Counted from the first letter of the stretch, positions 23,978 through 35,085 are shown. The stretch is DNA of 64,000 bases from Sordaria brevicollis (GCA_033439795.1 JAUTDP010000005.1:1889001-1953000); one strand, 5' to 3'. A program made the numbers and translations. The notes: a model not told the origin generated them from the letters alone.

Positions 23978-26387
23978 TTATGCTTCAACAACCTCCAAAG
24001 AAACAGCCGTACAATTCAACCCCCCATACCCCAAATCAATATCCCTACCCATACTCAGCTGCACTCCACACCCAACCCATCCTCCTCCATCTGCTGTACT
24101 CGTCACATTAGCAGGCTTACAACTCAGCCCTCCATCTTTTGTGCACTCCAAAGCCTTATAATCATCCTTATAAGCCTTGAGTGTGCCCTGCCTTAACATC
24201 ATGACTGGTCCTTCACCCTCTACTCTTCCCTCTTCTTCATTGTCTCCGTCCGTGGCACCAGCAACTCCAACAGCTGCGATCCTAGGCTTGCCATTCCCAT
24301 CGTTGTAACCCACCGCACAAAGATGTCCTGTGCCCTCAACGCTAAAGGAGCTAGCACGCTCTTGACTGCTGGTAAACAGTAGCCCGTTACCAACGACGTG
24401 GACGAACCACTTGTCAAAGGTGCCGCCTGGTTGAGAGACACGGAGCGAGAAGGGTGTGGAGGTTTCGCCGCAGGTTAGGTCTTCGGTTGCTGTTGGAGAA
24501 GCTGATGTGCTTGTGGAGGTGGGAGTAGAAGTGTTGTAGTAGCCTGTTCCGGTGCCCCAAAAGCCTGTGCCGGTGCCGGTGCCTCGACCTGGGAAAGCTG
24601 TCGTTGCTGTTCCATTGCCCCAGTAGGCTGTGGTATTGACGGGATAAGGGAAGCGGACGCTTGTTGAAGTTGGGAAGGCGATCGGAGCGGTTGTGAGGAT
24701 AACTCCCGTTCCGGTTGTCAAGATAATCCGTGTCCCAGTGCCAGTTCCGAACGGTAGAGAGCTTCTTGTTGCCGTCCCGTTGGACCACGATGCTGTGGTG
24801 TTCATGGGATATGGCACTCGCACGCTGGAGGTTGTGACGGGGCTGCTCACTCCGGTTGTGAGGATAAGTCCGGTTCCGGTGGTAAGTATAATGCCCGTTC
24901 CAGTTGGTAGTATGACTCCTGTGCCAGTTCCCAATGGCAGAGAGCTCGTTGAGGTCCCATTATACCAAGAGGCCGTAGTGTTGTAACGAATCGGTAACTT
25001 GGTGCTCGCTGATGTCTTGACCGCTCCTGTGCCAGTTCCAGCCAGTGCTGTGCTAGTAACTGATCCATTATACCACGATGCCGTGCTGTTCACGGCAGTC
25101 GGATATCTGACACTCGTGGTGGTCGTGTTGATCCATATCGAAGAAGTAACATTTGCAGACACTGTCGGTAGAGCTGTCGTAGAGTTTGTGAAATATGGAA
25201 TCGTAGTGTTGCCAGCTGAATAACTGAGAGTCGATGTCGTGTTAACCCATAACGGCGCCTTTGTCGTTGTCAGCGTTGTAACGGTAACCACATTAACCGT
25301 AGATTTGGTGGTCGAAGGTTTGGAAGAGCTCGAGATGCTTGTGGAGGCCGGGCCTCTAGTTGTTGCCTTCGAAGTCTCTTTGGAGCCTGACGAGGTTGTA
25401 GGTCTAAAGACGCTGCTCGACTTTGAACCACTCCTTGTTCCCATTGTAATTGGGCTGGTGCTCGAGGTCGCCGTCCTTGATACGCTGCCCAGTCCTGAGC
25501 CACTGCCTGCTCCTTTTGAAGAAGTTACTCGGCTCGTGAATAAAGTCGTAGGGCGTATAGAGCTGGTACTTGAAGTCGTCCTCCCAGTGTATACGGTGCT
25601 AGAAACCGTTCCTCCTCCTGTCCCTGTGCCATTTCCTGCTGTCCTGGTACTGTTGGCAAAGAAAGGCGGCAGAGTAACGTTCGCAATCGTCCTGAAGGCT
25701 GTGACCGTCTTCGTAGAGACTGGCTGAGCAGCAGCCTTAGTGATCCAAGAGAGTCCCAAGCAGGAGCATGCTGAAGAGTAATCGGCTTCTGATGCGCATT
25801 CCTTCGCATAGAGAGGTACTGCCACTGAAGCTGGACTTGTAGTTACCCGTCGCTCTAGAACAGCCTCGGTTCGGTCGCCCTGGCTTTCCCCCGTGACACC
25901 ACCGTCTTCGACTTCTGCCCGCTTATGGTTTCCGTTCTTATCGGCTTCGGGATTCGAGTTCGTCTTCCTTGCTTGTTCGGTAATAGTCGCCAAGCGATGT
26001 AGTGTAAGAGTTGCAATCCTCTTGGTGCTGGTCACCGTGGTTGTCGTGGTCTTTCCGCTGAGTGTTCCTGTGGGGGCAGCTTGCTCCTCGAGAAAGGACA
26101 AACAGTCGGCCGTGGCATTGTTGCCAGTTGGCGCATTTCGAATGGCTGTGTGACGGATAAATAAGTTGTCAGTGATCAAGTGTTATGTAGAGGAAGAAGA
26201 TGGGAATTTGACTTGTCCGAAGATAGATCGGGAAGTCGAAACGAGGAGGTTACGTCGATAGCAGTCGCTAACAGCTGGTTACAGGGCACCTACCGCTAAG
26301 ACAGCTGTCATTCGAGCATTGTGCAGCAAGAGCTTGCGCCAAGCATAGCGCTAAGATAGCGAGCCAGATGCACCTTCCTCTTGTCAT
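23978..26387 (-). CDS. Secreted mucin-like Ser/Thr-rich repeat protein
   Basis: Two exons, 26387-26294 and 26145-23978 (intron 148 nt, donor GTAGGT, acceptor CACACAG), give 753 residues. A signal peptide (MTRGRCIWLAILALCLAQALA) is followed by a Cys-containing head: the splice recreates QCSNDSCLSAIRNAPTG...ADCLSFL, an N-terminal pattern common in fungal secreted proteins. Residues about 170-560 are Ser/Thr-rich with imperfect tandem repeats of two kinds: a WYNG unit (NTTASWYNGT/S with S, L and GTGTG) and a valine-isoleucine unit (GTGVILTTGTG). N-glycosylation sequons are abundant. The C-terminal 150 residues form a compact Cys/Gly-rich domain (FSLRVSQPGGTFDKWFV ... GRDIDLGYGGLNC). I see no GPI signal or transmembrane helix at the end. 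It is probably an O-glycosylated cell-wall or extracellular adhesin-like protein; the function is inferred from architecture only. Confidence 0.85.
24540..25240 (-). repeat. Imperfect tandem repeats inside the mucin-like gene
   Basis: DNA-level repeats encode recurring blocks such as NTTASW(Y/S)NGT and GTGVILTTG. They alternate with GTGTG linkers. Repeat number is likely to vary between strains because the blocks are nearly identical over 30-60 bases. Confidence 0.75.
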
Positions 26388-27874
26388 TGCAGGCGCGATG
26401 TCTTGCTCTTTCCTTCCTCTTACATCTGTCGACGACAATTCGATGGGCAGGCACAAAGAAGACGTGACGAGTCGCGTGTGGTCAAGTCTCACGTCTTCCG
26501 GACATCGTTCTGGTTATCAGTCATTTCACATCACAGTCTTCCGCCTTCAGCCTTGGATTCAACATCGCATTGACAAGTCCGGAAAGCAGGTTATAAGGTG
26601 GTAGTGAACCGTTGTCGGTATTCACGATGCCCCCTGTTGACAGCTTAATATCCCATCTTATACCCTTCAGGTCCCAATGGTAACTCGATTCAGGAACAGG
26701 GATGGATCAGATTCACTTGGATAGATATTCTTCCCTGGAACACTTCTCCCCATTATCCAGGATTGTGGAAGTCAAACAATGCGATTGACGTCGACATCTC
26801 GGTGAACCAGAGCACAGTCAGCTCTACCAGTCTTGCTAAACAAGGAGGAGGATATGGGTGGCAGCCAACATCCTCCCGCCTCGACATGATGGGTTCGGCA
26901 ACGGATTCGTACCTGACGATCCCGCCGTTGGGACCACCCAGCAATCAAGATCCAGGCGGCATATGCAATGAGACTCGAATCATACCTACCCATGGGAAGC
27001 TGAACTCCCAGCCGACAAAGGGCAGCAGGAGTGGTGGTGCCTGAGCTCAAATCCAGCAATCCAGTCCCATACCGACAGCAATCTTGAGGAACCATAACAC
27101 ACACGGGTATCACCAGCAAGAAGCGAAGGGTGTATGATCAAACCGGCTGAGGTGTTGCCCCAAGTAACAGCAGCAATAGTGTTATGGCCGTCGCAATCCG
27201 TCCGTAAACACCAAGGCCAGCCAACGAGAGCCAGAGGACTGGTCACCAGAAGACCCTCGTCGTGACACTACCAGCCGTGACCGCCCGCCAGCAAACGAAG
27301 CGTACAACCTCGGACACGGGAAGACTTGTTTTGATCCGGTAAGTTGAGGATGCTCGGCCCCGGTTGCGGTGCGGTACCTAGAGTCGTCAGCTAGTCTCAG
27401 TAGTTCGACACCAACATTGAGGTGAGGCATCGAGTACTATCACCAACAAAGGGTCTCAGCAGTCCAAGCGGTATCCGTCCCAAGTATGTACGCAGCCTTC
27501 CTACCTCTACCCTTCTCCTCAAGGTCTCTGATCTCTCTCCTCCAGTATCCCCTTCGGGGTTCAACGGTCACTCCTCACCATGTGTGACAACCATGGGGTC
27601 CGACGAACCAGACCGCATATGTTGTGTATCGCAAACCCTCTTACCCAAGCAATTCTGTTCTTTTCCTATAAGACATAATTCTCTTGACAGCTTTTGTTGA
27701 ACCCAGAAACCTCCTCTTCGACCCTGGTAAAGGTCTCAGTCTGGCACAAGACTCAGGAATCCTCTCAACCCTTAACCCATGGCCTGACAGACGGCTTGGC
27801 CGCTGCTCTTTGATCTTCTCCTCTTCTACTACTGTCACTATTACTCTCTTTTGGGTTCAAAATAAAAAGAAAAG
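26388..27874. other. Divergent intergenic region
   Basis: Shared upstream region of the mucin-like gene (-) and the PTH11-like gene (+). No coding sequence is supported. The last 150 bases are CT-rich (CTCTTCTACTACTGTCAC) and resemble a fungal 5' leader. Confidence 0.5.
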
Positions 27875-29173
27875 ATGGAATCCGAAAATCGAGGGTCCGA
27901 GATCCTCGCCGTTACTTGGAGCTTGACCGGTTTGGCAGCGGTAGCCGTTATTGGGAGGGTAGCATGGAAGCTCTGGAGGAAGAAGAAGTTGTGGTGGGAT
28001 GATCATGTTTGTTCTCTTGCATGGGTAAAGTCTTCTCTCCTGTTTCCTTCTCCCCCTAGAGATTCTCAAGACAGTCATGCTAACATGCCGGGTCCCAAAA
28101 GTTCGTCCTCAAAACCTCAACCTTCATCATCTCCATCGCCTTCTCCAAAGGTCTCGGTAAACACGTCCAAGCCATTCCCTCCGAAAACCTGCCCACTATC
28201 GGTCTAATAGGCAACTTCATCGGCACTTTGTCTATCCTCGCTTCGGTATGGAGCAAGACCTCGTTAGCTATCACGCTGCTTCGGCTCTTGTCCGGTAGAT
28301 GGACCAAAGACCTTCTTTGGCTTGGTGTAGCTACCATTCATGTCTTTTTGATCATCAACATCCTTTTCATGTGGATCAGGTGCTCGCCGGCTGCGAAGAC
28401 GTGGGATGTTTATATGGAGGGGACGTGTTGGGATAATCAGGTTTATCCGCAGTATGCTATGTTTGCTGCTGGTATGTGTGCCCTCGTTGACATAGGTTTG
28501 AATTAGCATACTGACTTTTTGATGTAGTGTACTCGGCAACCATAGACTTCATCCTCGCTCTCCTGCCGATAGCATTGTTCTGGCAACTCCAAATGCTGAA
28601 CTGGAAGGAGAAACTCGGCATCATGTTAGCACATGTCGTCGCCTTTATGTACGTTCGCCTCCCCTTGTCACATTACCACGACCTCATCTGCTAACCAACC
28701 CATGCTTATTACAGCTCCGGTGCCGGTGCCGTAAAGAAAGCAACCGTCATTTCCGGCCTGACCTCAACAGACTTTACCTGTGAGCATCCATTTTCCCTCT
28801 CTTTCCAACTCCCATACTAATACATGAAAACCCAGACGACACAGCCCCCCTAATCTACTACGCAACCGCCGAATCCGCCCTCACCATCATTGCCGCCTGT
28901 ACTCTCTCCATATCCACATTATCACGAGTAACTCAACCTCAGACATCCTCATCCCGAAACAAATCATTAGAAAACCAGAGTCAAACGTCGGAAAGCATCC
29001 CGCTGGGAGCAGCCAGTGTTAATGGTGTTGATGGACATTCAGCGCCTTCAAGTTCGAATCATAGCGGGATTAGGATCGTGGAAACAGAGCGTCGAGAAGA
29101 AGAAAGGGAGAGGCATCGGCCTTGGTATAAGTTACAGCCTGATACTAGTACTTGGCCCGGGGTTTTGATGTGA
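27875..29173 (+). CDS. PTH11-like integral membrane protein (fungal rhodopsin-type fold)
   Basis: Five exons, 27875-28024, 28102-28471, 28528-28648, 28715-28779 and 28836-29173, join in phase to 347 residues; introns are 56-77 nt with GTRNGT-like donors and CTAAC/CTGAC branch sites. The protein has about seven hydrophobic helices, for example AVTWSLTGLAAVAVIGRVAW, TIGLIGNFIGTLSILASVW, LGVATIHVFLIINILFMWI, TIDFILALLPIALFWQL and LGIMLAHVVAFI. The motifs WWDDH after helix 1, the loop with WDNQVY before DFILALLPI, and a cytosolic Ser-rich tail ending DTSTWPGVLM match the PTH11-related/SAT20-type rhodopsin-fold family. In other fungi such proteins are surface-sensing receptors or members of secondary-metabolite clusters. 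No CFEM domain is present. The ligand is unknown. Confidence 0.88.
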
Positions 29174-29717
29174 GGAGAAAGAATGGATACATGTAGAGAA
29201 AGAAAAAGATAATATGTTTGGGGCTTGACGGGATATACTGTTGACCTTCAGAGTACAGTTTGGCATTGTTCGTATTATGAGAATCAAATTTCAAATAAGA
29301 GAGAGACCGTGGCGGCTACCAAGTCAACGCCTGCTATGTTCGCAGAGAACAGGAGGTCGTATTAGATAGGCGGCTTACTAGTAAGTGGAAGGTCGATCGC
29401 CAGAAAGAAATACAGTTCAAGCAATATATTCTTGATTGGCACTAGCTCGTTGAGCACGTATCAAGTTCCGCATTGCGAGAAGAATGGTTCTTATCATGTA
29501 GCCCTCCTAGTGTCAATTACAGTGTAGCGGATCTGCCCTTTAGTATATCTGGGAAGGATGGAAAACAGAACGTATGGATTAGTACAAGAACGGTGACCAG
29601 ATGGAGGAAGTAGAGGAATTCCCAAGATGACAAAAAAAAAAGGTCAAGACCATCCATCAAGCAGAGCATATTATGGCTTGAAAGGGTGGAGCAAAATTGA
29701 AAAAACAAATATTGGTC
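29174..29717. other. Spacer between PTH11-like gene and tRNA-Asp
   Basis: 3' flank of the membrane protein gene. No gene is seen. The A-run at 29700-29705 is the terminator of the minus-strand tRNA. Confidence 0.5.
29700..29705 (-). terminator. RNA polymerase III T-run terminator of tRNA-Asp copy 1
   Basis: Read on the minus strand this is TTTTTT, 12 bases after the tRNA 3' end, as expected for Pol III termination. Confidence 0.75.
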
Positions 29718-29809
29718 TCTCCCGCCGGGAATTGAACCCGGGTCTCGAGCGAATCGAACTGATGTTCAAGCTTGACAAGCTCACATACTGACCACTATAC
29801 TACGGAAGA
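29718..29809 (-). tRNA. tRNA-Asp(GTC) with intron, copy 1
   Basis: The transcript reads TCTTCCG (acceptor), TAGTATAGTGGTCAGTA (D arm and A box), TGAGC-TTGTCAA (anticodon GTC), a 21-nt intron, GCTCG (3' anticodon stem), a short variable loop, CCGGG-TTCAATT-CCCGG (T arm and B box) and CGGGAGA (acceptor, with one G:U pair). All four stems pair. The mature tRNA is 71 nt before CCA. It forms an inverted pair with the copy at 32588-32681. Confidence 0.95.
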
Positions 29810-30720
29810 TCTACAGCTGTGATCAGCTGTCGTAGTTGTTGTTGTCAAGCTATCTGAATCATGTGCTTATAAGGCCCAATGACAGCTGTATTTCCGCGTA
29901 GAGCCTGAGGGCAACAGCATGCTGACAGGCTTTTGGACAACAGCAATTGTTCAGCATTGGGCGATTTCCTTTCGATATGCCATCTCTCGAACTCCGGCTC
30001 TCGTTTTTCTCCAAACCACGACTCCATCGCGCGCATTATCACCAACCCTTTCCAACCTCCAGATTTGGGCTAGCATCATGTGAATCTTTGCCCCAGCCAG
30101 AGACCAGGCAGATAACAGGCAAATCCCCAATCTCACCAGTGCATTTCCAGTTCATATCTCCGGGGCGAAGGCACTTGATTACGTTTGCCACCATTCGTCC
30201 AACGACTTCTAGATGGGCGGATGAGGGCGGATATCGCCGGGTTCAGGGCCATCCTTTGCAGTCTGTGGCAGTTCTTCGGTAGTCAGGCGGAGAATTTGGG
30301 CTTGGCCCTTCCTGCCAATGCGAGTTGGTCGCACCCAGATGCGCCCAGAATTCCCAGATCAGAGGCACGTTACAGGCTCCCGCAGGTAATCCGCAGGCAC
30401 CATTTGACTTCATCGCCAGGTTATGCGGGGGGACCTTCCTGTTTGGGGTTTGTCACGGTCGCGACCACAATCTTTTTCCATGGGGTAGAAGGAAAAATGT
30501 TATCGGGTAACCTTGATAATCTTGAAATTGTTGTCGAGTGAAATAACAACCTCAAACCACGTCTCTTCTCTCTCTCTTTTCTTGGATATCGAACTCCTTC
30601 TCGTCGTCGTTTTTTTGACTTTTAGGCGCATCCAGCGAACTTATTCCTTTAATAACCGCTGATCATAGCGCATCTGCAGTGCCGGCAATCACAACCCCAC
30701 CCCCGCATTATACCATCACA
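29810..30720. other. Spacer between tRNA-Asp and dioxygenase gene
   Basis: It contains the conserved tRNA upstream block at 29822-29838. Then comes DNA with no supported gene, then a CT-rich leader (TCTCTTCTCTCTCTCTTTTC near 30,560) and CACCCC/CAATCACAAC sequence just before the dioxygenase ATG. Confidence 0.5.
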
Positions 30721-31939
30721 ATGAGCGTTCCCCAGGAAATTTCCATGGACCTTCCGGTCATCGACCTCGACGTCTACCTCAACAACCCCGTCGACTCGCC
30801 CGAAGTCAAGGCCGAGTGCGAAAAGGCCGCGAAGGCTCTCATCACCTACGGTGCCCTTGTGCTCCACGATTCGCGCGTCGCTGAGAAGGATAACGAGACC
30901 TTCCTCGATCTTCTCGAGGACTACTTTGCCCAGCCCGAGGAGAACCTCCGTCAGGATGAGCGCCCCGAGCTGAGCTGGCAGATTGGTGTCACCCTCGAGA
31001 ACACCGAAAAGCCCAAGTGCGCCGTTGACGAGCCATGCCTGAACGTTATCCAGCGCCTTGCGCCCGAGGAGAGGCCATTGGACATTTCCGGCCACCACCC
31101 CGATCCCAAGTGCCGTTTCTTCTGGCGCATGGCTGAGCAGCCGCCCTACGAGACCAAGTTCCCCGGCTTGAACTCCGAGAATGTCGTTCCCCAGGCGCCA
31201 CACATCAAGGAGCGCTGGAACCCGGCCATGGAGCAGTGGGGTACTTCCATGAAGAGCGCCGTCGAGGGTCTCACTGAGATGACCGCCGTTGGTCTCGGCT
31301 TGCCTGCTGGCACTTTCAAGGAAGAGGGCAAATACGGGTACGTACACAGCTTCCCAACCAAACTTCTGCATGTACTTGTCAACACCATCACTAACACGCG
31401 ACTCAAACAGCCCCCACCTCCTCGCCCCCACCGCCTCGGACCTCGAAAAGTACGGCCAGAAGGACACCATCCTCGCCGGCTTCCACACCGACCTCAACTT
31501 CCTCACCATCCACGGCCGCTCGCGCTACCCCGGTCTGCACATCTGGGCCCGCAACACGGGCAAGCGCATCGCCGTCAAGATCCCTCCCGGCAACTACCTT
31601 TTGGTGCAAGCCGGCAAGCAGCTCGAGCACATCACCGGCGGCCTGATCAAGGCCGGCTTCCACGAGGTCGTCGTCAACGAGCGCACCGTCGAGGTCATCA
31701 AGAAGCGCAAGGAGCAGTTCCCTGACCGTCCTCTTATCCGTATTTCTTCGACCTTCTTCTGGCATTTGAACTCGGATCATGATCTTGCTCCTATCCCTAA
31801 GCTCGCGGAGGAGGCCAAGAGGCTCAGGGCTGAGCAGTTTAACTTGGGCAGGGATGAGGGTGAGGAGAAGACCTACCCGCCTATGAAGGTCGGAGAGTTG
31901 GTGCAGGAGGAGTTGAAGCATATTGCTCTCATGGCTTAG
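30721..31939 (+). CDS. 2-oxoglutarate/Fe(II)-dependent dioxygenase-like protein
   Basis: Two exons, 30721-31337 and 31411-31939 (73-nt intron, donor GTACGT, acceptor AAACAG), give 381 residues. The fold is that of isopenicillin-N-synthase-type oxygenases: an N-terminal DLPVIDLDVYL motif, then a double-stranded beta-helix carrying the iron ligands H231 and D233 in AGFHTDLNFLTIHG and H279 in QAGKQLEHITGG. PPGNYLLVQAGKQLEH matches the usual GDxLQ-x-TNG-x-K-S-x-H segment in a divergent form. The C-terminal substrate-side segment is RISSTFFWHLNSDHDLAPIP. The 2OG-binding Arg expected about ten residues after the distal His is not obvious, so the co-substrate is uncertain. The start ATG (CACAATGAGC) has a good context. 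It probably acts in the cytosol; the substrate is unknown. It is bracketed by two opposed tRNA-Asp genes. Confidence 0.88.
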
Positions 31940-32587
31940 ACGGCCGTGGGGCGTGTAAGATCAGGAGGGGAAAAAATTTGGTTTTTACATAGTTTAGCAT
32001 TGCATATAAAGTCTCTTTTGTTCAACTTGATCATGCTGTTCGACGAAAGTTCAGTTCTCTGCGGTATGGTATCTTTGCAGCTGCACCCGATTCAAGCGAT
32101 GTGGTGAGCATTCTCTTCAGTGCAGATGCTATAACGGTTATGGTCTGCGCGTCTGGTCAACGTGCACGCATCGAACGGACCACTCAAACGGTTTAATATT
32201 GAGTTCAGTTAGGTAGAGGAATAGAATCACATCTTCCGTACTGAGAGCCTACAGGCGTTTTCATCTTAGGCAGTGCAGGTTTCGGCCTTCATCGTTGCAG
32301 GAACGTGGTCTTGTTTAGCGCAGTATTCCACCGGCGCGGTGATAGATGTTATATACATACGCCCCAAGTAGATTCTTCCAACCCGCGGAGTATTAAACGC
32401 TGCAATCAAAAAGTAAATAGACACTCAGTATTATATATCAAAAAACCACAGCTGTTCTCGGAAATGTCGTTCATTGCGAGTTGGCCGACATAAAGCATTA
32501 AACATGTACGCTACAGCCAAGAATATAGGCCCCTGTCCCGCTGCCATTGCCAACAACCAACTACGACAGCTGATTAACAGTTGTACA
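31940..32587. other. Spacer between dioxygenase gene and tRNA-Asp copy 2
   Basis: 3' flank of the dioxygenase gene and upstream flank of tRNA copy 2. It includes the 17-bp block CAACTACGACAGCTGAT at 32558-32574, also found upstream of copy 1. No coding sequence is seen. Confidence 0.5.
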
Positions 32588-32681
32588 TCTTCCGTAGTAT
32601 AGTGGTCAGTATGTGAGCTTGTCAAGCTTGAACATCTCAGTTCGATTCGCTCGAGACCCGGGTTCAATTCCCGGCGGGAGA
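32588..32681 (+). tRNA. tRNA-Asp(GTC) with intron, copy 2
   Basis: The exons are identical to copy 1: acceptor TCTTCCG/CGGGAGA, anticodon loop TTGTCAA, and T arm CCGGG-TTCAATT-CCCGG. The intron is 23 nt, two bases longer than in copy 1 (an extra TC in ACATCTCAG). A TTTT Pol III terminator follows at 32690-32693. Confidence 0.95.
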
Positions 32682-32689
32682 GACCAATC

Positions 32690-32693
32690 TTTT
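32690..32693 (+). terminator. Pol III terminator of tRNA-Asp copy 2
   Basis: TCTTTTCTTTTG begins eight bases after the tRNA 3' end. The first T4 run should terminate Pol III, with a second run as backup. Confidence 0.7.
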
Positions 32694-33960
32694 CTTTTGC
32701 ACTTTTTGACTTCTTAAGCATCTGAATGCTCAGCTGTTGATTGATATCTCCTATCTGTCGTCGTTGTTTTTCTCTTTCATTTTTCCATTCTTTTTAATTC
32801 AAGTCTAGAATACCTCCTTTTTGACCGGACATTACCCTCTCCCTCGGTCTCACGGTAGTGTTCTTGGCCAGCAACAGTGCGTTTCATAACCCACGAAACA
32901 TCGAACTGAAGCAAACTTTCCACTGCGGACCATCGTAAGCTTTCCCCGGAATCTCTACAACTACCTAGTTTGTTCATGAAGTACGATTAGGCATCAAAAC
33001 ACGTGGAAGATGCATTGACAGAATCCCTCGAATCAGTCATTTATAAACCGAACTTGTCATTTGGGCGGCTGTTTCAGCTCGTCCGAAGGATTCAGACTCG
33101 GATATTGAAAGGACCAGAGCACTGACCTCCGGTTCTCGCACCCAAAAACAGCCGCTCACCTCGGCTTCATTTGCTCTAGTACCGAACCGAGCCGGAGAAA
33201 GCCCCGGCGTGTCCGGACCGGGTATCGGTTTTGAGAACGGAAGTTGAACCCCAGTGCCGTCAGTACGTAATATATGGCGTTCCGTAATTTCCCTCTTTCG
33301 CGTTCACACCGCCGGAGGCAACATGGGGGCAGGAGGGCGCGGTGAAACCCGCGAACATGTCCACTGCGGACCGAACAACGGGGGAATGCCAACTCGGGTA
33401 AGTGAAAAGGGATCGCGATGACTTCCTTCCATCAGGAACCATACATCTCTAGTTCAACGGTAGTGAAATTACTGTTGGCAAGCAACTTCCAAGGCCGCAA
33501 CGCCTTTTGAAGATGAGAAGAGATGGTAATGATGACGCAAACGAAACAATTGCCGAATGGTCTACTGTAGTTCCTCGATAAAATGATCAAGATCGAGATT
33601 CATCCTTGGTTTTTCCCAGGTGAAAGTGTTCCAGGAATATCACATCGTGGCAAGCGTAGCATCGTGGGAAATCCGAAGGGCTGAAGCTCGATCGGGTGTA
33701 GCATTGTTGCGATGTCGCGTGTGAATTCACAGACAATCAATTTTTCGATCAGATGGGGAGATCTGCATGTGATGGGAATACGATGTTGATGGCACAAAAG
33801 CTGGGAATCATGGACGGGACTTGGAAGTTTTGGGTGTCGATTATTCCGCTTACTTTTCGGCGCCAAGAGTCCCCATACACTACCTACAGTAGTATAGTCT
33901 CTTAAGTCTCGTAATCTCCCAGTCTTTACCCTTCTGGGCAATAGGTGTGGTGGTTAGTCA
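32694..33960. other. Intergenic DNA up to the heterochromatin border
   Basis: Normal-composition DNA with CA and TG dinucleotides present and no gene I can support. Open frames of 60-113 codons overlap on the minus strand without motifs. Confidence 0.5.
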
Positions 33961-34154
33961 ATAGAGCTCTAGCCATCTCTCTAATACGTATTAAAGTACG
34001 TAAAGAGGGTGTCGTGTACGGTTATTAAACTGGGACTCGGTGAAATCGTGAAAGTCGTAATGTATAAGTACGTAGTATTATAGTATTGACTACCAGTATA
34101 ATAATAAGCACAATACTATATAGCATATTACGACTGCTATTTTTGAATATAGCG

Positions 34155-34312
34155 GTAATTTATGACCTTAATCTCGTTATGTTTATTATTAACCTTCTTA
34201 ATTTCGTTATCTTTGCTATTGACTTTCTTAATTTCGTTATTTTTGCTATTAACCTTTTTAATTTCGTTATCTTTGTTATTGAACTTTTTAATTTCGTTAT
34301 CTTTACTATTCT
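34155..34312 (+). repeat. 30-bp tandem repeat at the heterochromatin edge
   Basis: About five copies of a 30-base unit resembling TTAATTTCGTTATCTTTGCT plus ATTGACTTTC, differing mainly by transitions. It creates an artificial frame with a repeated NFVIFxI(D/N/E) pattern. Confidence 0.85.
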
Positions 34313-34772
34313 TAATGCGTTGAGCTTCCTGTTCTCTATATTCGAGATTAAAATTCTCCTTAAATTACATTTTTTTTCTCGAGGTCGTTTTACCTAGGTT
34401 TTATATAGGGAGTAACCTTGGGTATTAAAATATAGTTTATATTGTTATTAATTGCAAAAAAATGAATATTAGTATTACGAATATATGTGTATTTATTATT
34501 TTTTTAATACAATAATTACATTTCTATATTAAAAATCTTCAAACTTTCTGGGTAAAATATATTAATTACGAGTAATCGATTAGTATAGAAATTAAAAGGA
34601 TTTATAGTATTATATAATTTTTATATAAAAACGTTAATTAAATGTATTTAATAGAAAATGAAATATATTTATAAAAAACGTTTTTATAATTACATTTATT
34701 ACTACTCTTGAATATTCTAATAAAATATTGAATTTGTATAATTGTAGTATTGACTGGCTATATCTAATATTT

Positions 34773-35085
34773 TTTTTATATATATTTATATAATATTTGA
34801 AAAAAAATGAAAAAACCGTGTAAATCGAAAAATTTGTACAAATCGTATAGAGTGCTAGTTAGAGTGCTAGTTAGAGTGCTAATTTTTATATATATTTATG
34901 TAATATTCGAAAAAAATGAAAAAACCGTATAAATCGAAAAATTTGTATAAGTCGTATAAAATACTAGTTAGAGTATTAGTTAGAGTGCTAGTTAGAGTAT
35001 TAGTTTTTATATATATTTATATAATATTCGAAAAAAATGAAAAAACCGTATAAATCGAAAAATCTATATAAGTCGTATAGAATAT
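34773..35085. repeat. About 110-120-bp tandem repeat, three copies
   Basis: Units begin near 34773, 34883 and 35004. Each contains TTTTTATATATATTTATATA, then a GAAAAAACCGT block, an AAATCGAAAAAT block and TCGTATA. Copies 1 and 2 end in three or four short GAGTGCTAGTTA sub-repeats whose number varies. Copies differ mostly by C/T and G/A changes. Confidence 0.85.

Noticed and set aside
1..33960. Dispersed 5S rRNA gene
   Set aside because: I looked for the conserved 5S internal control region and found none; the only Pol III genes seen are the two tRNA-Asp copies.
34086..34397. 103-codon hydrophobic ORF resembling a membrane protein
   Set aside because: It is produced by the 30-bp tandem repeat in RIP-type AT-rich DNA and has no start context or homology that I recognise.
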